From assembly GCA_964479535.1 (NCBI GenBank), contig CAYZMM010000022.1, forward strand, positions 1 through 64,000: a stretch of 64,000 nt of DNA. The letters run 5' to 3'. Below are positions 34,283 to 43,255 of the stretch, in pieces; position 1 is the first letter of the stretch, and each line of letters begins with the position of its first letter. A model generated the notes under the pieces. The model searched no databases and was not told the DNA's origin. It saw nothing but the letters and a program-made list of their open reading frames with translations. A program made the translations under genes and the position numbers. This stretch comes from S015-6 sp964479535 (lineage in GTDB: Bacteria; Desulfobacterota; DSWW01).

Positions 34283-37200
34283 CTACGAGCCGGTGGCGGC
34301 CCTCGGATCCGTGTGGGCCGCCTCCAGTCTGCGTCCGTAGATGACATAGTACATAACGGGCACGACGATGAGTGTAAAAGCCGTGGATGCGAAGAGCCCG
34401 AAGATCAACGCCCAGGCCAGACCGGAGAAGATCGGGTCCAGGGTGATCGGCCAGGCCCCGAGCGCCGTGGTGGCCGCCGTCAGCAGGATCGGACGCATCC
34501 GCACCGCTCCGCTGTCGAGAATCGCCTCGCGGACGGGCTTCCCTTCCCGAAGAGACCCCTGGATGAACTCGATCAGTACGATCGCGTTCCGCACCACGAT
34601 GCCCCCGAGAGCGATCATCCCGATCATGGCCGTTGCCGTGAAGAAGACCGGGTTCTCGAAGGATCCGATCATCTCGCTCGTCAGAAGGTTCAGCAGCCAG
34701 AAGCCCGGAATGATCCCGATGGCGGTCAGCGGAATGGCCGTCATGATCACCAGGGGCATGAGGAAGGAAGCGGTCTGGATCACGAGGAGGATGTAGATGC
34801 CGATCATGGCGGCCCCGAAGGCGATGCCCAGATCCCGGAAGACACGGATCGTAATCTTCCACTCGCCCTCTCCGGCCCACTGAAGCCAGATGTCCTGCGG
34901 GAGCGGGTTCTCCCCGAAGTAGGAGGACATGTCCAGAATCGCTTCGGCAGGCGCCCTGCCCGCCATCTCCGCGAATACGTAGACGACCCGCTCGAGGTTC
35001 TTGTGGTAGATGGGCTGGTCGTTCGAAACTTTCCGAAAGGACCCGATCTCGGCGAGCTCCACCAGTTCGCCCTGCATGCCTTTGACCCGGATTCGTCCGA
35101 GCTCGGTGATCCCGGAGCGCTGCTCCCTGGGAAGCTGGAGGTGTACCGCCATGGGATCCCGTTCTCCGACCCTGTGCACCGTGGCCGGCTCCCCTCCCTC
35201 CAGGGCAATGCGCAGGGTGCGGACAACCCCGTCCGTGCGGATGCCGTGGAGCCCCGCCTTTTCCTTGTCGAGGACGTAATCGATGCGCAGGTGCGGTGCC
35301 TCGGCCGAATGGTCGATGTCCACCACCCCCTCCTCCTCTCTCATGCGATCCATCACCGTGTAGGAAGCGTCAATCAGGGCCTGGTAGGGCACATCCGGTG
35401 GCCCGTACACCTCGGTCGTGATGGTGGCGATCACGGGCGGACCGGGAGGCGACTCCACGATATACAGATTCGCCCCATATCGTTCGGCCACAGCGGTCAT
35501 CCGGTCACGAATCCGGAGGCCGATCTCGTGGCTCTGCTGCACCCTCTTCTTCTTGGAGGCCAGTCCGATCCGGATGTCGGCCTGATGTCCGGCCTGCCGA
35601 AAGTAGTAGTGTCGCACCAGCCCGTTGAAGTCGATCGGGCTGTAGGTTCCCACGAAGCTCTCGAAGTGCTCGACCTCGGGGATCGTGAAGAGCTCCGTCT
35701 CGAAGGCCCGAACCACCGCGTCCGTGGTCTCGAGGGTCGTTCCCTCAGGCATGTCGATCACGAGCTGTAACTCGTTCTTGTTGTCAAAGGGCAGCATCTT
35801 CATCGGGACCTGGCGGGTCACGATCAGAAGGCCTGAAACGCCGAGAAGGAAGAATACGAGCAGAAGCAGCCCGAAGCGCATCGACCGCCGCTGCAGTAGG
35901 GGCTCGACCAGCCAACGATAGAACGAGCGAATCCAGCCGGGTGTGCTCTCGCCCAGCCCCTCCCCCTGCTCCATAGCCCCTTTCGAGGCCTTTCCCTTGA
36001 GGAGTTGATAGGCGGCCCACGGCACGATCGACAAGGCGGCAACCGTAGAAAACGTAACGGTGAGCGGCACGTTGATCGCCATGGGCTGCATGTACGGTCC
36101 CATCATGCCGGTGATGAAGAACATGGGAAGAAAGGAGACGATGATGGCCAGGGTGGACATGATGACAGGCGGCAGCAGTTCCTTGACCGCCGCCAGGGTG
36201 GCGTTGAAGGGATCCCGCCTGCGCATCAGGATGTGCCTCTGGATATTGTCCACGTTGGCGATCGGATCGTCGACAACGAGACCGAGGGTGAGGATCAGGG
36301 CGAACAGGGTCACCCGGTTGACCGTGTATCCGAAGATGTAGTTCACGAAGAGGGCAAGGGCGAAGCTGATCGGCACGGCAAGGGCCACAATCACCCCCTC
36401 GCGCCAGCCGAGCGTGAAAATGAGAAGTCCCACGACCGTCACCATGGCGAAGAGCAGGGACTTGAGCAACTCGTTGACCTTGTCGTCGGCCGTTTCCCCG
36501 TAGTTGCGCGTCGTAATCAGCTCGACTTCGCCCGGGATCACCTTGCGCTCGAGCTCCTCGAGCCTCTCCAGCACCTCATCGGCGACTTCAACCGCATTGG
36601 TACCCTGCTTCTTTGCCACGGCAAGCGTGACGGCCGGGTACGTCTCGCCGTTGCTTCCACCTCCCGGACCGGTCGGCCCCATACCTATGCGGGTGTAATG
36701 GCGGGCTTCCTGCGGCACGGCAGTGACCCGCGCCACGTCTCTCACGTAGACGGGCCTGCCCGCATGGACGCCCACGATCAGGCTCGCCACATCCTCCGCA
36801 GAGCTGACGAAGGGGCCGCTGTGCACCTCGAAGGATCGATTGGCCCGGGAAAAACCGCCTGCCCTCAAGGATGCGTCCGCGGCCGCCAGCGCCTGATAGA
36901 CCTCGAGGCCGGTGACCCCGCGCCCGGAGGCCTCCTCCGAGGACATCTCCACGCGCACCTCCAGGGGCCGGCCGCCGACCACCCGGGTCCTCGATATGTT
37001 CTTCACCGTATCGAGGCGGGCGCGCACCTCCTCGGCGATTCGGCGCAGAACGTGATCGTCGTAGACCTTCGAGTAGAGGGCGACCGTGACGATCGGCACA
37101 TCGTCGATCTCGATCGGCTTGATCACCCAGCCGGCAACGCCGGGCGGCGCCTCGTCTATGTGCGACGCAATCTGGTTGTGCAGCTTGACGAGGGACCGTT

Positions 37201-37558
37201 CCCGGTCCTCACCGACGTAGAAGCGGACTGTAACGATCGCCATGCCGCGGCTCGAAACGGAATAGACGTATTCCACCCCGTCGATCTGCCAGAGGAGCCT
37301 CTCCAGCGGCGTGGCCACCAGCTTCTCCACCTCCTCGGCGCTCGCCCCCGGGAAGTTCACGAAGACGTCCGCCAGAGGCACCACGATCTGCGGCTCCTCC
37401 TCGCGGGGCGTAAGCAGAATGGCCGCCGCGCCCAGGCTCACGGCGAGGATGATCAGAAGGACGGAGAGCTGGCCGGAGAGGAAGGTACGGACGATCGCCG
37501 GGATGAAGCCGGATACCGCCTCCTCCACATGATCCTTTCGGTTCTCAGAGGCGTTCAT
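34283..37558 (-). CDS. RND efflux transporter, inner-membrane permease (AcrB/CzcA superfamily)
   Basis: This is a 1091-residue proton-driven efflux pump subunit. The N-terminal span (LSVLLIILAVSLGAAAILL) is followed by a large periplasmic loop starting EEEPQIVVPLADVFVNFPGA, a block of spans (LFALILTLGLVVDDPIANVD carries the Asp-Asp of the proton relay), a second periplasmic loop and a second block of spans with GGIVVRNAIVLIEF. The EEEP and DDPIANVD motifs are those of a hydrophobe or heavy-metal-like branch found in environmental proteobacteria. It overlaps the upstream adaptor gene by 14 bases. No outer-membrane factor is encoded nearby. Confidence 0.93.
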   Translation of the reverse strand: MNASENRKDHVEEAVSGFIPAIVRTFLSGQLSVLLIILAVSLGAAAILLTPREEEPQIVVPLADVFVNFPGASAEEVEKLVATPLERLLWQIDGVEYVYSVSSRGMAIVTVRFYVGEDRERSLVKLHNQIASHIDEAPPGVAGWVIKPIEIDDVPIVTVALYSKVYDDHVLRRIAEEVRARLDTVKNISRTRVVGGRPLEVRVEMSSEEASGRGVTGLEVYQALAAADASLRAGGFSRANRSFEVHSGPFVSSAEDVASLIVGVHAGRPVYVRDVARVTAVPQEARHYTRIGMGPTGPGGGSNGETYPAVTLAVAKKQGTNAVEVADEVLERLEELERKVIPGEVELITTRNYGETADDKVNELLKSLLFAMVTVVGLLIFTLGWREGVIVALAVPISFALALFVNYIFGYTVNRVTLFALILTLGLVVDDPIANVDNIQRHILMRRRDPFNATLAAVKELLPPVIMSTLAIIVSFLPMFFITGMMGPYMQPMAINVPLTVTFSTVAALSIVPWAAYQLLKGKASKGAMEQGEGLGESTPGWIRSFYRWLVEPLLQRRSMRFGLLLLVFFLLGVSGLLIVTRQVPMKMLPFDNKNELQLVIDMPEGTTLETTDAVVRAFETELFTIPEVEHFESFVGTYSPIDFNGLVRHYYFRQAGHQADIRIGLASKKKRVQQSHEIGLRIRDRMTAVAERYGANLYIVESPPGPPVIATITTEVYGPPDVPYQALIDASYTVMDRMREEEGVVDIDHSAEAPHLRIDYVLDKEKAGLHGIRTDGVVRTLRIALEGGEPATVHRVGERDPMAVHLQLPREQRSGITELGRIRVKGMQGELVELAEIGSFRKVSNDQPIYHKNLERVVYVFAEMAGRAPAEAILDMSSYFGENPLPQDIWLQWAGEGEWKITIRVFRDLGIAFGAAMIGIYILLVIQTASFLMPLVIMTAIPLTAIGIIPGFWLLNLLTSEMIGSFENPVFFTATAMIGMIALGGIVVRNAIVLIEFIQGSLREGKPVREAILDSGAVRMRPILLTAATTALGAWPITLDPIFSGLAWALIFGLFASTAFTLIVVPVMYYVIYGRRLEAAHTDPRAATGS

Positions 37559-38663
37559 CGGTCCCCTCCTCCCCGGCCTCTTCCGGAAGGGGAGCAGGAT
37601 CCCAGCCGATCGTCTCTCCGCCGTCCAGACCCGACAGGACCTCCACCCTTTCTCCCACGGCCGCTCCGGCCGTGATGTATCTCCGGACCCATCTGCCGTC
37701 CAGGAGCAGGCGAACGGTGCTGAGCTGGCCGACCCGGGAGACGGCCGCCGCAGGGATCATGACCGTGGGCCGCGTCTCCAGAGGTATGCGCAGCCTGCCG
37801 AACATTCCCGGGTAGAGCCCATCGGTCACCGGCAGGGCCACCTTGACGAGGAAAGTGCGGCTCAACGGATCGGCCGAGGGAACGATCTCTTCCACGGTAC
37901 CCTCCACGCTCCGGGAGAGGGCCGTGAGCTCCACCTCCAGCTTCTGGCCTCGCTTGACCCGGGTGATCATGCCCTCCCGAACACTCGCCTCCAGTCGAAG
38001 CCCCTTCGGGTTGTGAATGACCACGAGGGCACGGCCCGGATAGGCCAGGTCCCCGGGATCCGCTTCCCGCTTCGATACGACCCCCGTCATCGGGGCGCGC
38101 ACCTGTGTGTAGTCGAGCACGATCCCGGCTTCCTCGAGCTTCTTCTGGGCCGCCGCGACCGCGGCTCTGGCCTGCTTGAGCCGCGCTTCCGCCTCATCCA
38201 TCTGAACCTGCGTTGCCGCCCGTTCCCGGAGCAGACGTTTGATGCGGCCGTAGTGGGATTCCGCATCGGCCAGCTCCGCCCTTGCCGCATCCAGCCCGCT
38301 TCGGGCCTGGCCAACCCTCGTCTGCAGCTCCTGGCTGTCCAGGGTCGCAAGGAGATCCCCCTGCCGGACGGCGTCCCCCGCGTCGACCTTCACGGAGGTG
38401 ATGCGGCCGGACACTTGAGCGGCCACCGTGGCCTCGGTCCGCGATCGGATGGTTCCCACCGCCACATAGAAGGCCGGACATTCCTCGCGGACCGCCTGCC
38501 CCCGGATCTCGGGCGGGGACAGTCCCGGAGGCCGCTGCTCCTCCCCGGGCGCAACCTTTCCTGTTTCGAATGCGCCTCCGAACCACAGGATCGCAACCCC
38601 CAGCAGCATCAGAGCCAGCAGGATGCCTGCGAGTCGAGAGATCTTCATCGAACGTTCCTTCAT
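37545..38663 (-). CDS. RND efflux periplasmic adaptor (membrane fusion protein)
   Basis: This 372-residue periplasmic adaptor links the RND permease to an outer-membrane channel. An N-terminal membrane anchor (LAGILLALMLLGVAILWF) is followed by a split lipoyl/barrel domain (RITSVKVDAGDAVRQGDLLA and APMTGVVSKREADPGDLAYP). Between the halves is a coiled-coil hairpin of about 90 residues rich in Ala, Arg and Gln (residues about 115-190). A beta-barrel and membrane-proximal domain complete it. It overlaps the permease start, so the stoichiometry is probably set by coupled translation. A second in-frame Met at residue 6 could be the start. Confidence 0.92.
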   Translation of the reverse strand: MKERSMKISRLAGILLALMLLGVAILWFGGAFETGKVAPGEEQRPPGLSPPEIRGQAVREECPAFYVAVGTIRSRTEATVAAQVSGRITSVKVDAGDAVRQGDLLATLDSQELQTRVGQARSGLDAARAELADAESHYGRIKRLLRERAATQVQMDEAEARLKQARAAVAAAQKKLEEAGIVLDYTQVRAPMTGVVSKREADPGDLAYPGRALVVIHNPKGLRLEASVREGMITRVKRGQKLEVELTALSRSVEGTVEEIVPSADPLSRTFLVKVALPVTDGLYPGMFGRLRIPLETRPTVMIPAAAVSRVGQLSTVRLLLDGRWVRRYITAGAAVGERVEVLSGLDGGETIGWDPAPLPEEAGEEGTDERL

Positions 38664-38738
38664 GTCTTCTGCCCTTCCTGATTTCTTCTCCGGCCGGATC
38701 GCCCACGCACTTACGGATAGTACGGGGGGCCCGGATAA

Positions 38739-39047
38739 TCAAGGACGAATCCCGACCTCGAGACGCACGTTGTACCGGCTCACCATCTGCTCCACGGCGG
38801 CCCGTCGCGCGTCGTCGATCTTGGCGCGGCGCGCGTCCTCGAGCACGTAACCTGCAACTTCCTCCAACTCCGGTGTCCGGCACGGCACGATGCGAGTGAC
38901 CACCACGAGATGAACGCCGTAGGGAGAAACGAATGGGCCTTTCCAGCGATTCGTGGAAGAAGAGGTCTTGAAGAGCTCTTCCGCCAGTACCGCACCGCTC
39001 ATGGCAATCAGGAACGGGCTCATCAGGGCCAGGACGCGAAGAGCCAT
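38739..39047 (-). CDS. small exported protein resembling the tail of parvulin-type PPIases
   Basis: This 102-residue protein has an N-terminal signal (MALRVLALMSPFLIAMSGAV, cut near AEEL) and a short body containing WKGPFVSPYGVHLVVVTRIV. In PpiC/SurA-type peptidyl-prolyl isomerases this segment closes the parvulin domain, and the following ELEEVAGYVLEDARR helix matches their C-terminal extension. The catalytic front half of parvulin is absent, so isomerase activity is unlikely. It could be a real small periplasmic protein or a truncated gene. AAAGGAGG before the Met supports active translation. It lies upstream of the RND adaptor on the same strand. Confidence 0.6.
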   Translation of the reverse strand: MALRVLALMSPFLIAMSGAVLAEELFKTSSSTNRWKGPFVSPYGVHLVVVTRIVPCRTPELEEVAGYVLEDARRAKIDDARRAAVEQMVSRYNVRLEVGIRP

Positions 39048-39176
39048 CGATCGAACCTCCTTTGAAAAGGTTCCACAGGTTCTCGTATACAAACGGCTCT
39101 CTCAAGTCAAGGAATTCCGAGTGGACAGGAGGATTTCCCTGCTGGTACCGTATTCGTTCAAAGGATACGGCCTGTC

Positions 39177-40688
39177 ATGCCAGCCCCCTACCCGCAAACA
39201 GACGGCTTGTCGCGCTTTCGAAGGTATCGCTCCATCGTCGACGATTGGGAGTCCTTTGCGAGCGCGCTGGAGCGACCCCTTCCCGCTGCGGTCTGGGCCA
39301 ACACCCTGAAAACCGAACCGGAACGGGTCGCCGCCCTGCTTGCCGAGGACGGGATTCCCCTGGAGCCTCTCTCCTGGCGCCCGGGGGGGTTCAAGCTGCG
39401 GGTGCAGGACGCGAAGCCGGGAAACCACTGGGGATTTCTGGGCGGCCTGTTTCACGTGCAGGAAGAGGTCTCCCTGCTGCCCGTTCTTCTGCTCGACCCC
39501 CAACCTGACGACCGGGTCCTCGATCTCTGCGCCGCACCGGGCAACAAGACGGCCCAGATAGCGGTGGCCATGGGAAACCGGGGAACGGTGGTGGCAAACG
39601 ACCGGGACTATCACCGGATACGGGCGATCCACCACATGACCGAGAGACTGGGGATCCTGAACACCAGCACGACTCTCTTCGACGGCGCCAACTATCCGAA
39701 GGGGTCGGGACGGTTCGACAGGGTCCTGGTGGACGTGCCGTGCACCTGCGAGGGAACGGTCCGGAAAAACCCGGACATCGCCCTCGATCCGACCGGCGGG
39801 CTCTCCAGGAAGATGTCCGGGGGTCAGAAGGCCCTTCTGCGCAAGGCGATCCAGCTCTGTCGGCCGGGGGGACGGATCGTCTACTGCTCGTGCACGTATG
39901 CCCCGGAGGAAAACGAGGCGGTGGTCGACGCTCTCCTCCGTGAAGTCGGCCGGGATGGGGTCCGCGTCGTGCCGGCCGGTGTCACGGGTTTTCGGATCTC
40001 CGAAGGGCTGACGACCTGGAACGGTGCAACCTTCGACGCGTCCCTCAGGCTCGCCGTACGCATCTGGCCGCACCAGAACGACACGGGCGGCTTCTTCATC
40101 GCCGTTCTGGAGAAGCCTGCCCGGAATGGGCGGGCAGAGAAGCGTCCGGCAACGGCGCCGAAGCGGGCAGACGAAACAGGGACGGCTTGCGACCGGAAGG
40201 ATGGCGTCTATGCCGCCACATCGTCGCATCTGGCACCCTGGATGGAGATCCTGGAGGAAAGGCTGGGGATGACCCGGGACGATTTCGAGCACTGCGCCTT
40301 TTTCCGGAAGACGGCCCGGGACCTCCGGGTGGTCAACCGGGGGCACCGCCCCCCCCTTCAGCCGGTCCCTCAGGCCACGGGTATGGTCTTCATGCGGGCC
40401 CAAACCCGTTTTCCGAAGCTTACCACGGCCGCCGCCATGGTTTTCGGGGGGAAGGCGACCCGGAACACGATCGACCTGGATGCCGGGCAGATCCGGGCCT
40501 ATGTGGCGCGACAGGAAAACCCTCTGCGTCCCGACCAGGTGCGGACCTGCACCGGTATCGGCTATGTCATGGTCCGCCACCGGGGAGTCGAATTCGGGGT
40601 CGGCCTCTACCTTCCGGAAAAGGGGGACAGGGGACACCGCCTCCAGAGCATGTTCCCCAAGGCCCTGGCCGCGCGGAACGACGGGTAG
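39177..40688 (+). CDS. NOL1/NOP2/Sun-family rRNA m5C methyltransferase (RsmF-like)
   Basis: This is a SAM-dependent RNA cytosine-5 methyltransferase of 503 residues. The SAM-binding site is LDLCAAPGNKTAQIA. The two conserved cysteines lie in DVPCTCEGTVRKN and VYCSCTYAPEENE; the second is the catalytic nucleophile of the family. The C-terminal 120 residues resemble the extra RNA-binding (PUA-like) region of RsmF/YebU, which modifies 16S rRNA. Cys occurs where the usual DVPCSGEG has Ser-Gly, a local deviation. A short inverted repeat (CCGTAT/ATACGG) sits just upstream of the start, with the ribosome-binding AAAGGA in its loop. Confidence 0.88.
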   Translation: MPAPYPQTDGLSRFRRYRSIVDDWESFASALERPLPAAVWANTLKTEPERVAALLAEDGIPLEPLSWRPGGFKLRVQDAKPGNHWGFLGGLFHVQEEVSLLPVLLLDPQPDDRVLDLCAAPGNKTAQIAVAMGNRGTVVANDRDYHRIRAIHHMTERLGILNTSTTLFDGANYPKGSGRFDRVLVDVPCTCEGTVRKNPDIALDPTGGLSRKMSGGQKALLRKAIQLCRPGGRIVYCSCTYAPEENEAVVDALLREVGRDGVRVVPAGVTGFRISEGLTTWNGATFDASLRLAVRIWPHQNDTGGFFIAVLEKPARNGRAEKRPATAPKRADETGTACDRKDGVYAATSSHLAPWMEILEERLGMTRDDFEHCAFFRKTARDLRVVNRGHRPPLQPVPQATGMVFMRAQTRFPKLTTAAAMVFGGKATRNTIDLDAGQIRAYVARQENPLRPDQVRTCTGIGYVMVRHRGVEFGVGLYLPEKGDRGHRLQSMFPKALAARNDG

Positions 40689-40744
40689 CCCGACCTCGAA
40701 GCAACCTCCAGGTCACGACGCGCGGCGCTGCGCGCGCTGCCCCC

Positions 40745-40780
40745 TGTTCCGACTTCGATTGGTGCAGGGCGACTTTGCAG
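40745..40780. repeat. relative of the 33.5-kb palindromic repeat
   Basis: TGTTCCG, a degenerate stretch, and then GCAGGGCGACTTTGCAG (40764-40780) repeat part of the left arm and loop start of the element at 33469. The stem partner is not preserved here. Like the first copy it sits between convergent genes, which points to a dispersed intergenic family. Confidence 0.6.
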
Positions 40781-40803
40781 CGGGCGGAGCGGGGACAATA
40801 CCC

Positions 40804-42126
40804 CTACAGCGCCTCTCCCCGGAAGCCCAAGTGCACGTCACTGCCGATGGTGGCCGCCACCTGGCCGAGGAGGGGCACCTCCATGGGCGGAAACCCGTAC
40901 GAGAGGCCGCCGTCCACGAGCAAATCGTACTCGTCGCGGCCGTCCCCGTCCGTGTCCCCGAGGGGGGACCATTGACCCGAAACGCTCAGGTCATCGGAAA
41001 CGAGGACCATGGGATAGTCCTGGACAATCGGAGGCACGCCGAGACGGGCCGTCACCAAGGCGTCTACGCGCAAACGGATGTTTGCCGTATACCGGCCTTC
41101 CGGATCGAGGATCAGGTCTTCCGGATCCTTCAGTTCCATCCGAAACGCTCCGACGCGGACGGTCAATGTCCCGAGGGGAATCAGGATGCTGGCGCTCACC
41201 GTTTCGACGTCGAAGACCATGGGCTCGACCCGCACCCACCCCTCGGACGTGACATAGACGGCCTCCGCCTCCCCCGTGTAGGAAATGCGAATTGTTTCCT
41301 GCTCCTGGAAGGTACCTACCGTAAGCGCGATCTCGAGGTCGGTCCATGCAGGGGCCACCTCTTCCTCGAGCGTCATCCGCACCACCTGGTTGCCCTCCTG
41401 GCAGGCGATCTCTTCGTCATCGGTCAGGCCGTCACAGTCGTTGTCCTCGCCGTCCACGCAGGAAGGATCGGTCGGCAGCGCCTCCCGGGCTCCCGGGTGC
41501 ACCTCGGCCCGCACGTCGTCGCAGTCTTCGCCGCCGCACGCGGCGTCCGTGTACCCGTCCCCGTCGGCGTCCAGCGGATCGCCCGTGCAGATCCCGCCGA
41601 AACAGGCGTCGTTCACTGTGCAGGCGTTCCCGTCGTCGCATGGGCCCGGCCGATTCGTGTAGGCACACCGCCCCTCGACACAGGCCTGTTGGGTGCAGGG
41701 GTTGCCGTCGTCACAGTCTCCGGCCGTCTGACAATGGAAGCAGCCGGCGTCCTCCTCGTCCACCAGGGCATTGCAGTTGTTGTCCACCCCGTCGAAACAG
41801 ACCTCTTCGTCGTAGGGGGCCTCCAGAATCCCGGGATGGACCCCGCCGTCCTCGTCGTCACAGTCCGGCCCCCCACAGACGTGGCTGACATAGCCGTCCA
41901 GGTCGTCGTCGATCGGAAGGCTCCGGTAATCGCAGAAACCCTCGTGACAATCGTCGATCGTGCACGGGTTCGCGTCGTCGCACTCCGCCGCGTCCTCACA
42001 GGGAATCCTCGCCTCCGGCGCTGCCCCTCCCCCGTAGTCTTTCGGTGCAGGGGCTCCCCAGTCGTCGCCGGAACAGCCTGCCAGCAGAAGAACGCCGAAC
42101 AACGCACCCAACCCATTCCGTTTCAT
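40804..42126 (-). CDS. MopE-like cysteine-rich lipoprotein with DxDGD repeats
   Basis: This is a 440-residue exported lipoprotein with a signal peptide and lipobox LLLAGC. Residues about 40-245 carry metal-binding motif repeats of the MopE/myxobacterial type: C-x-D-A/G-N-P-C-T units and calcium-loop-like DDDLDGY and DADGDGY segments, each with paired cysteines (CGGPDCDDED, CGGEDCDD). Such regions bind copper or calcium on the cell surface. The C-terminal 190 residues form an unrecognised beta-rich domain ending with another DTDGDGRDEY. Its ATG overlaps the stop of the TIGR02147 gene, so expression is coupled to that regulator-like protein. Confidence 0.8.
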   Translation of the reverse strand: MKRNGLGALFGVLLLAGCSGDDWGAPAPKDYGGGAAPEARIPCEDAAECDDANPCTIDDCHEGFCDYRSLPIDDDLDGYVSHVCGGPDCDDEDGGVHPGILEAPYDEEVCFDGVDNNCNALVDEEDAGCFHCQTAGDCDDGNPCTQQACVEGRCAYTNRPGPCDDGNACTVNDACFGGICTGDPLDADGDGYTDAACGGEDCDDVRAEVHPGAREALPTDPSCVDGEDNDCDGLTDDEEIACQEGNQVVRMTLEEEVAPAWTDLEIALTVGTFQEQETIRISYTGEAEAVYVTSEGWVRVEPMVFDVETVSASILIPLGTLTVRVGAFRMELKDPEDLILDPEGRYTANIRLRVDALVTARLGVPPIVQDYPMVLVSDDLSVSGQWSPLGDTDGDGRDEYDLLVDGGLSYGFPPMEVPLLGQVAATIGSDVHLGFRGEAL

Positions 42127-42899
42127 TGCAGGACTCCCTTTCTTCCGTTGCTCCGGAGATTCTTGGAGGCGGCAACAACCTTGATTTGTTCGAAATTCCT
42201 GTCCGACAGGGTCATGGTCACCGAGGAGATGTCCCGGGAAGGTCCGGGAAACCGATCCAGCGCCTCAGCCCCCATCTGGATCATGGATCGGTGGTAGTTC
42301 GCCACGGACGTCGAGGTTACCTCGTCACCGGTGGAAATGAATTCATCCCTCTGTACCAGGCGCCCCGATTCGTCCCGTTCCAGGAGCCTCAGCTGCTGGA
42401 GCAGATCGAGCGCCTTCTGCGCCTGTTGCGGGGATATGGGCGGGATGAGCCGTTTCGCGATCCAGGCGGGATCCTCGGAGAAATCGGGCAGTGTGGTCAG
42501 TTCACGGATCGCGATGTTGTACCAGTCCGTGTAGTAGCGATACTGGTCCTGTCTGAGGGGATGGATGTAACGGAAGGGGCGGAACTGCATGAGCTGTTCG
42601 GCATAGATCTTCTTTTCGCCCACGGTCCGGGCCTGGTTCAGGTGGACCAGCACCCGGAAGAATTCGGCTTCCTTCTTGCCGAGCTTCAGGGCCTTCGCGA
42701 ATTTCTCGATGCTTTCCGGCGAAAGATTCCGCTTTCCCTCGATGACCAGTTGAAGGAAGTTCGGGGAGCGAAAGCCCGCCTTCTGGGAAAAATACCGATA
42801 GGAGAAATGGGGCTTCGTCTCCTTGTAGGACGTGTAGAGATCTTTCAGGTAAGCCCGATAGTTGTCGTATTCGAATATATTGATCGATTTAGGAGACAT
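42123..42899 (-). CDS. TIGR02147-family protein (putative regulator)
   Basis: This 258-residue protein begins INIFEYDNYRAYLKDLYTSY and continues with a helix-turn-helix-like FSYRYFSQKAGFRSPNFLQL, both typical of the TIGR02147/DUF4423 family. That family is found mainly in Fibrobacteres, myxobacteria and other deltaproteobacteria and is thought to be regulatory. The start chosen is the Met directly before the conserved region and downstream of a plausible promoter; an upstream open frame of 91 residues would pass through that promoter and is rejected. Its stop overlaps the start of the MopE-like lipoprotein gene. This family often precedes exported-protein genes, as here. Confidence 0.82.
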   Translation of the reverse strand: MSPKSINIFEYDNYRAYLKDLYTSYKETKPHFSYRYFSQKAGFRSPNFLQLVIEGKRNLSPESIEKFAKALKLGKKEAEFFRVLVHLNQARTVGEKKIYAEQLMQFRPFRYIHPLRQDQYRYYTDWYNIAIRELTTLPDFSEDPAWIAKRLIPPISPQQAQKALDLLQQLRLLERDESGRLVQRDEFISTGDEVTSTSVANYHRSMIQMGAEALDRFPGPSRDISSVTMTLSDRNFEQIKVVAASKNLRSNGRKGVLQ

Positions 42900-42963
42900 C
42901 CAGGAGAACCGTGTCGATTCGTGAAAACAGATATCGTTCTTTTTAACTGTTTTTCGATGCCTT

Positions 42964-42992
42964 ATACTAAACAGCCGCCTCCGGACGGTCAA
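42964..42992 (-). promoter_or_regulatory. promoter of the TIGR02147-lipoprotein pair
   Basis: On the minus strand TTGACC and TAGTAT are separated by 17 bases, about 65 bases upstream of the chosen start. The divergent gap to the diguanylate cyclase is 356 bases. Confidence 0.5.
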
Positions 42993-43009
42993 GCGAATTC
43001 GGTCATAAG

Positions 43010-43028
43010 TGTATACAGATTGTATACA
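43010..43028. promoter_or_regulatory. tandem TGTATACA palindromes
   Basis: Two perfect 8-bp palindromes, TGTATACA, are separated by GAT, so their centres are 11 bases apart, one helical turn. They sit 17 bases upstream of the -35 box of the TIGR02147 gene and about 230 bases before the diguanylate cyclase. This is an arrangement expected for cooperative binding of a dimeric regulator. Confidence 0.55.
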
Positions 43029-43255
43029 TAGCTTTCGGGCCCTGTTGAGGGGCGGGCGGCACACCGGACGCATCCCGGCCGGAGCATCGGCGGGCGCGGC
43101 GGATCGTGGGGACCCCCGTAAAGCCGCCCGAAACTTGTACGGCACACGGAAATGCGTTATAGACAAATACATCGACCGGGGCGGCTTCTACATCCAATTA
43201 TAGTTGGTGAAAAACAGTCCGAAGGGAACCGCCCATCAGGGGGAGACCGGCACCC

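Noticed and set aside
43030..43255. Cyclic di-GMP riboswitch before the diguanylate cyclase
   Set aside because: I could not find the conserved GEMM core or its paired helices in the leader.
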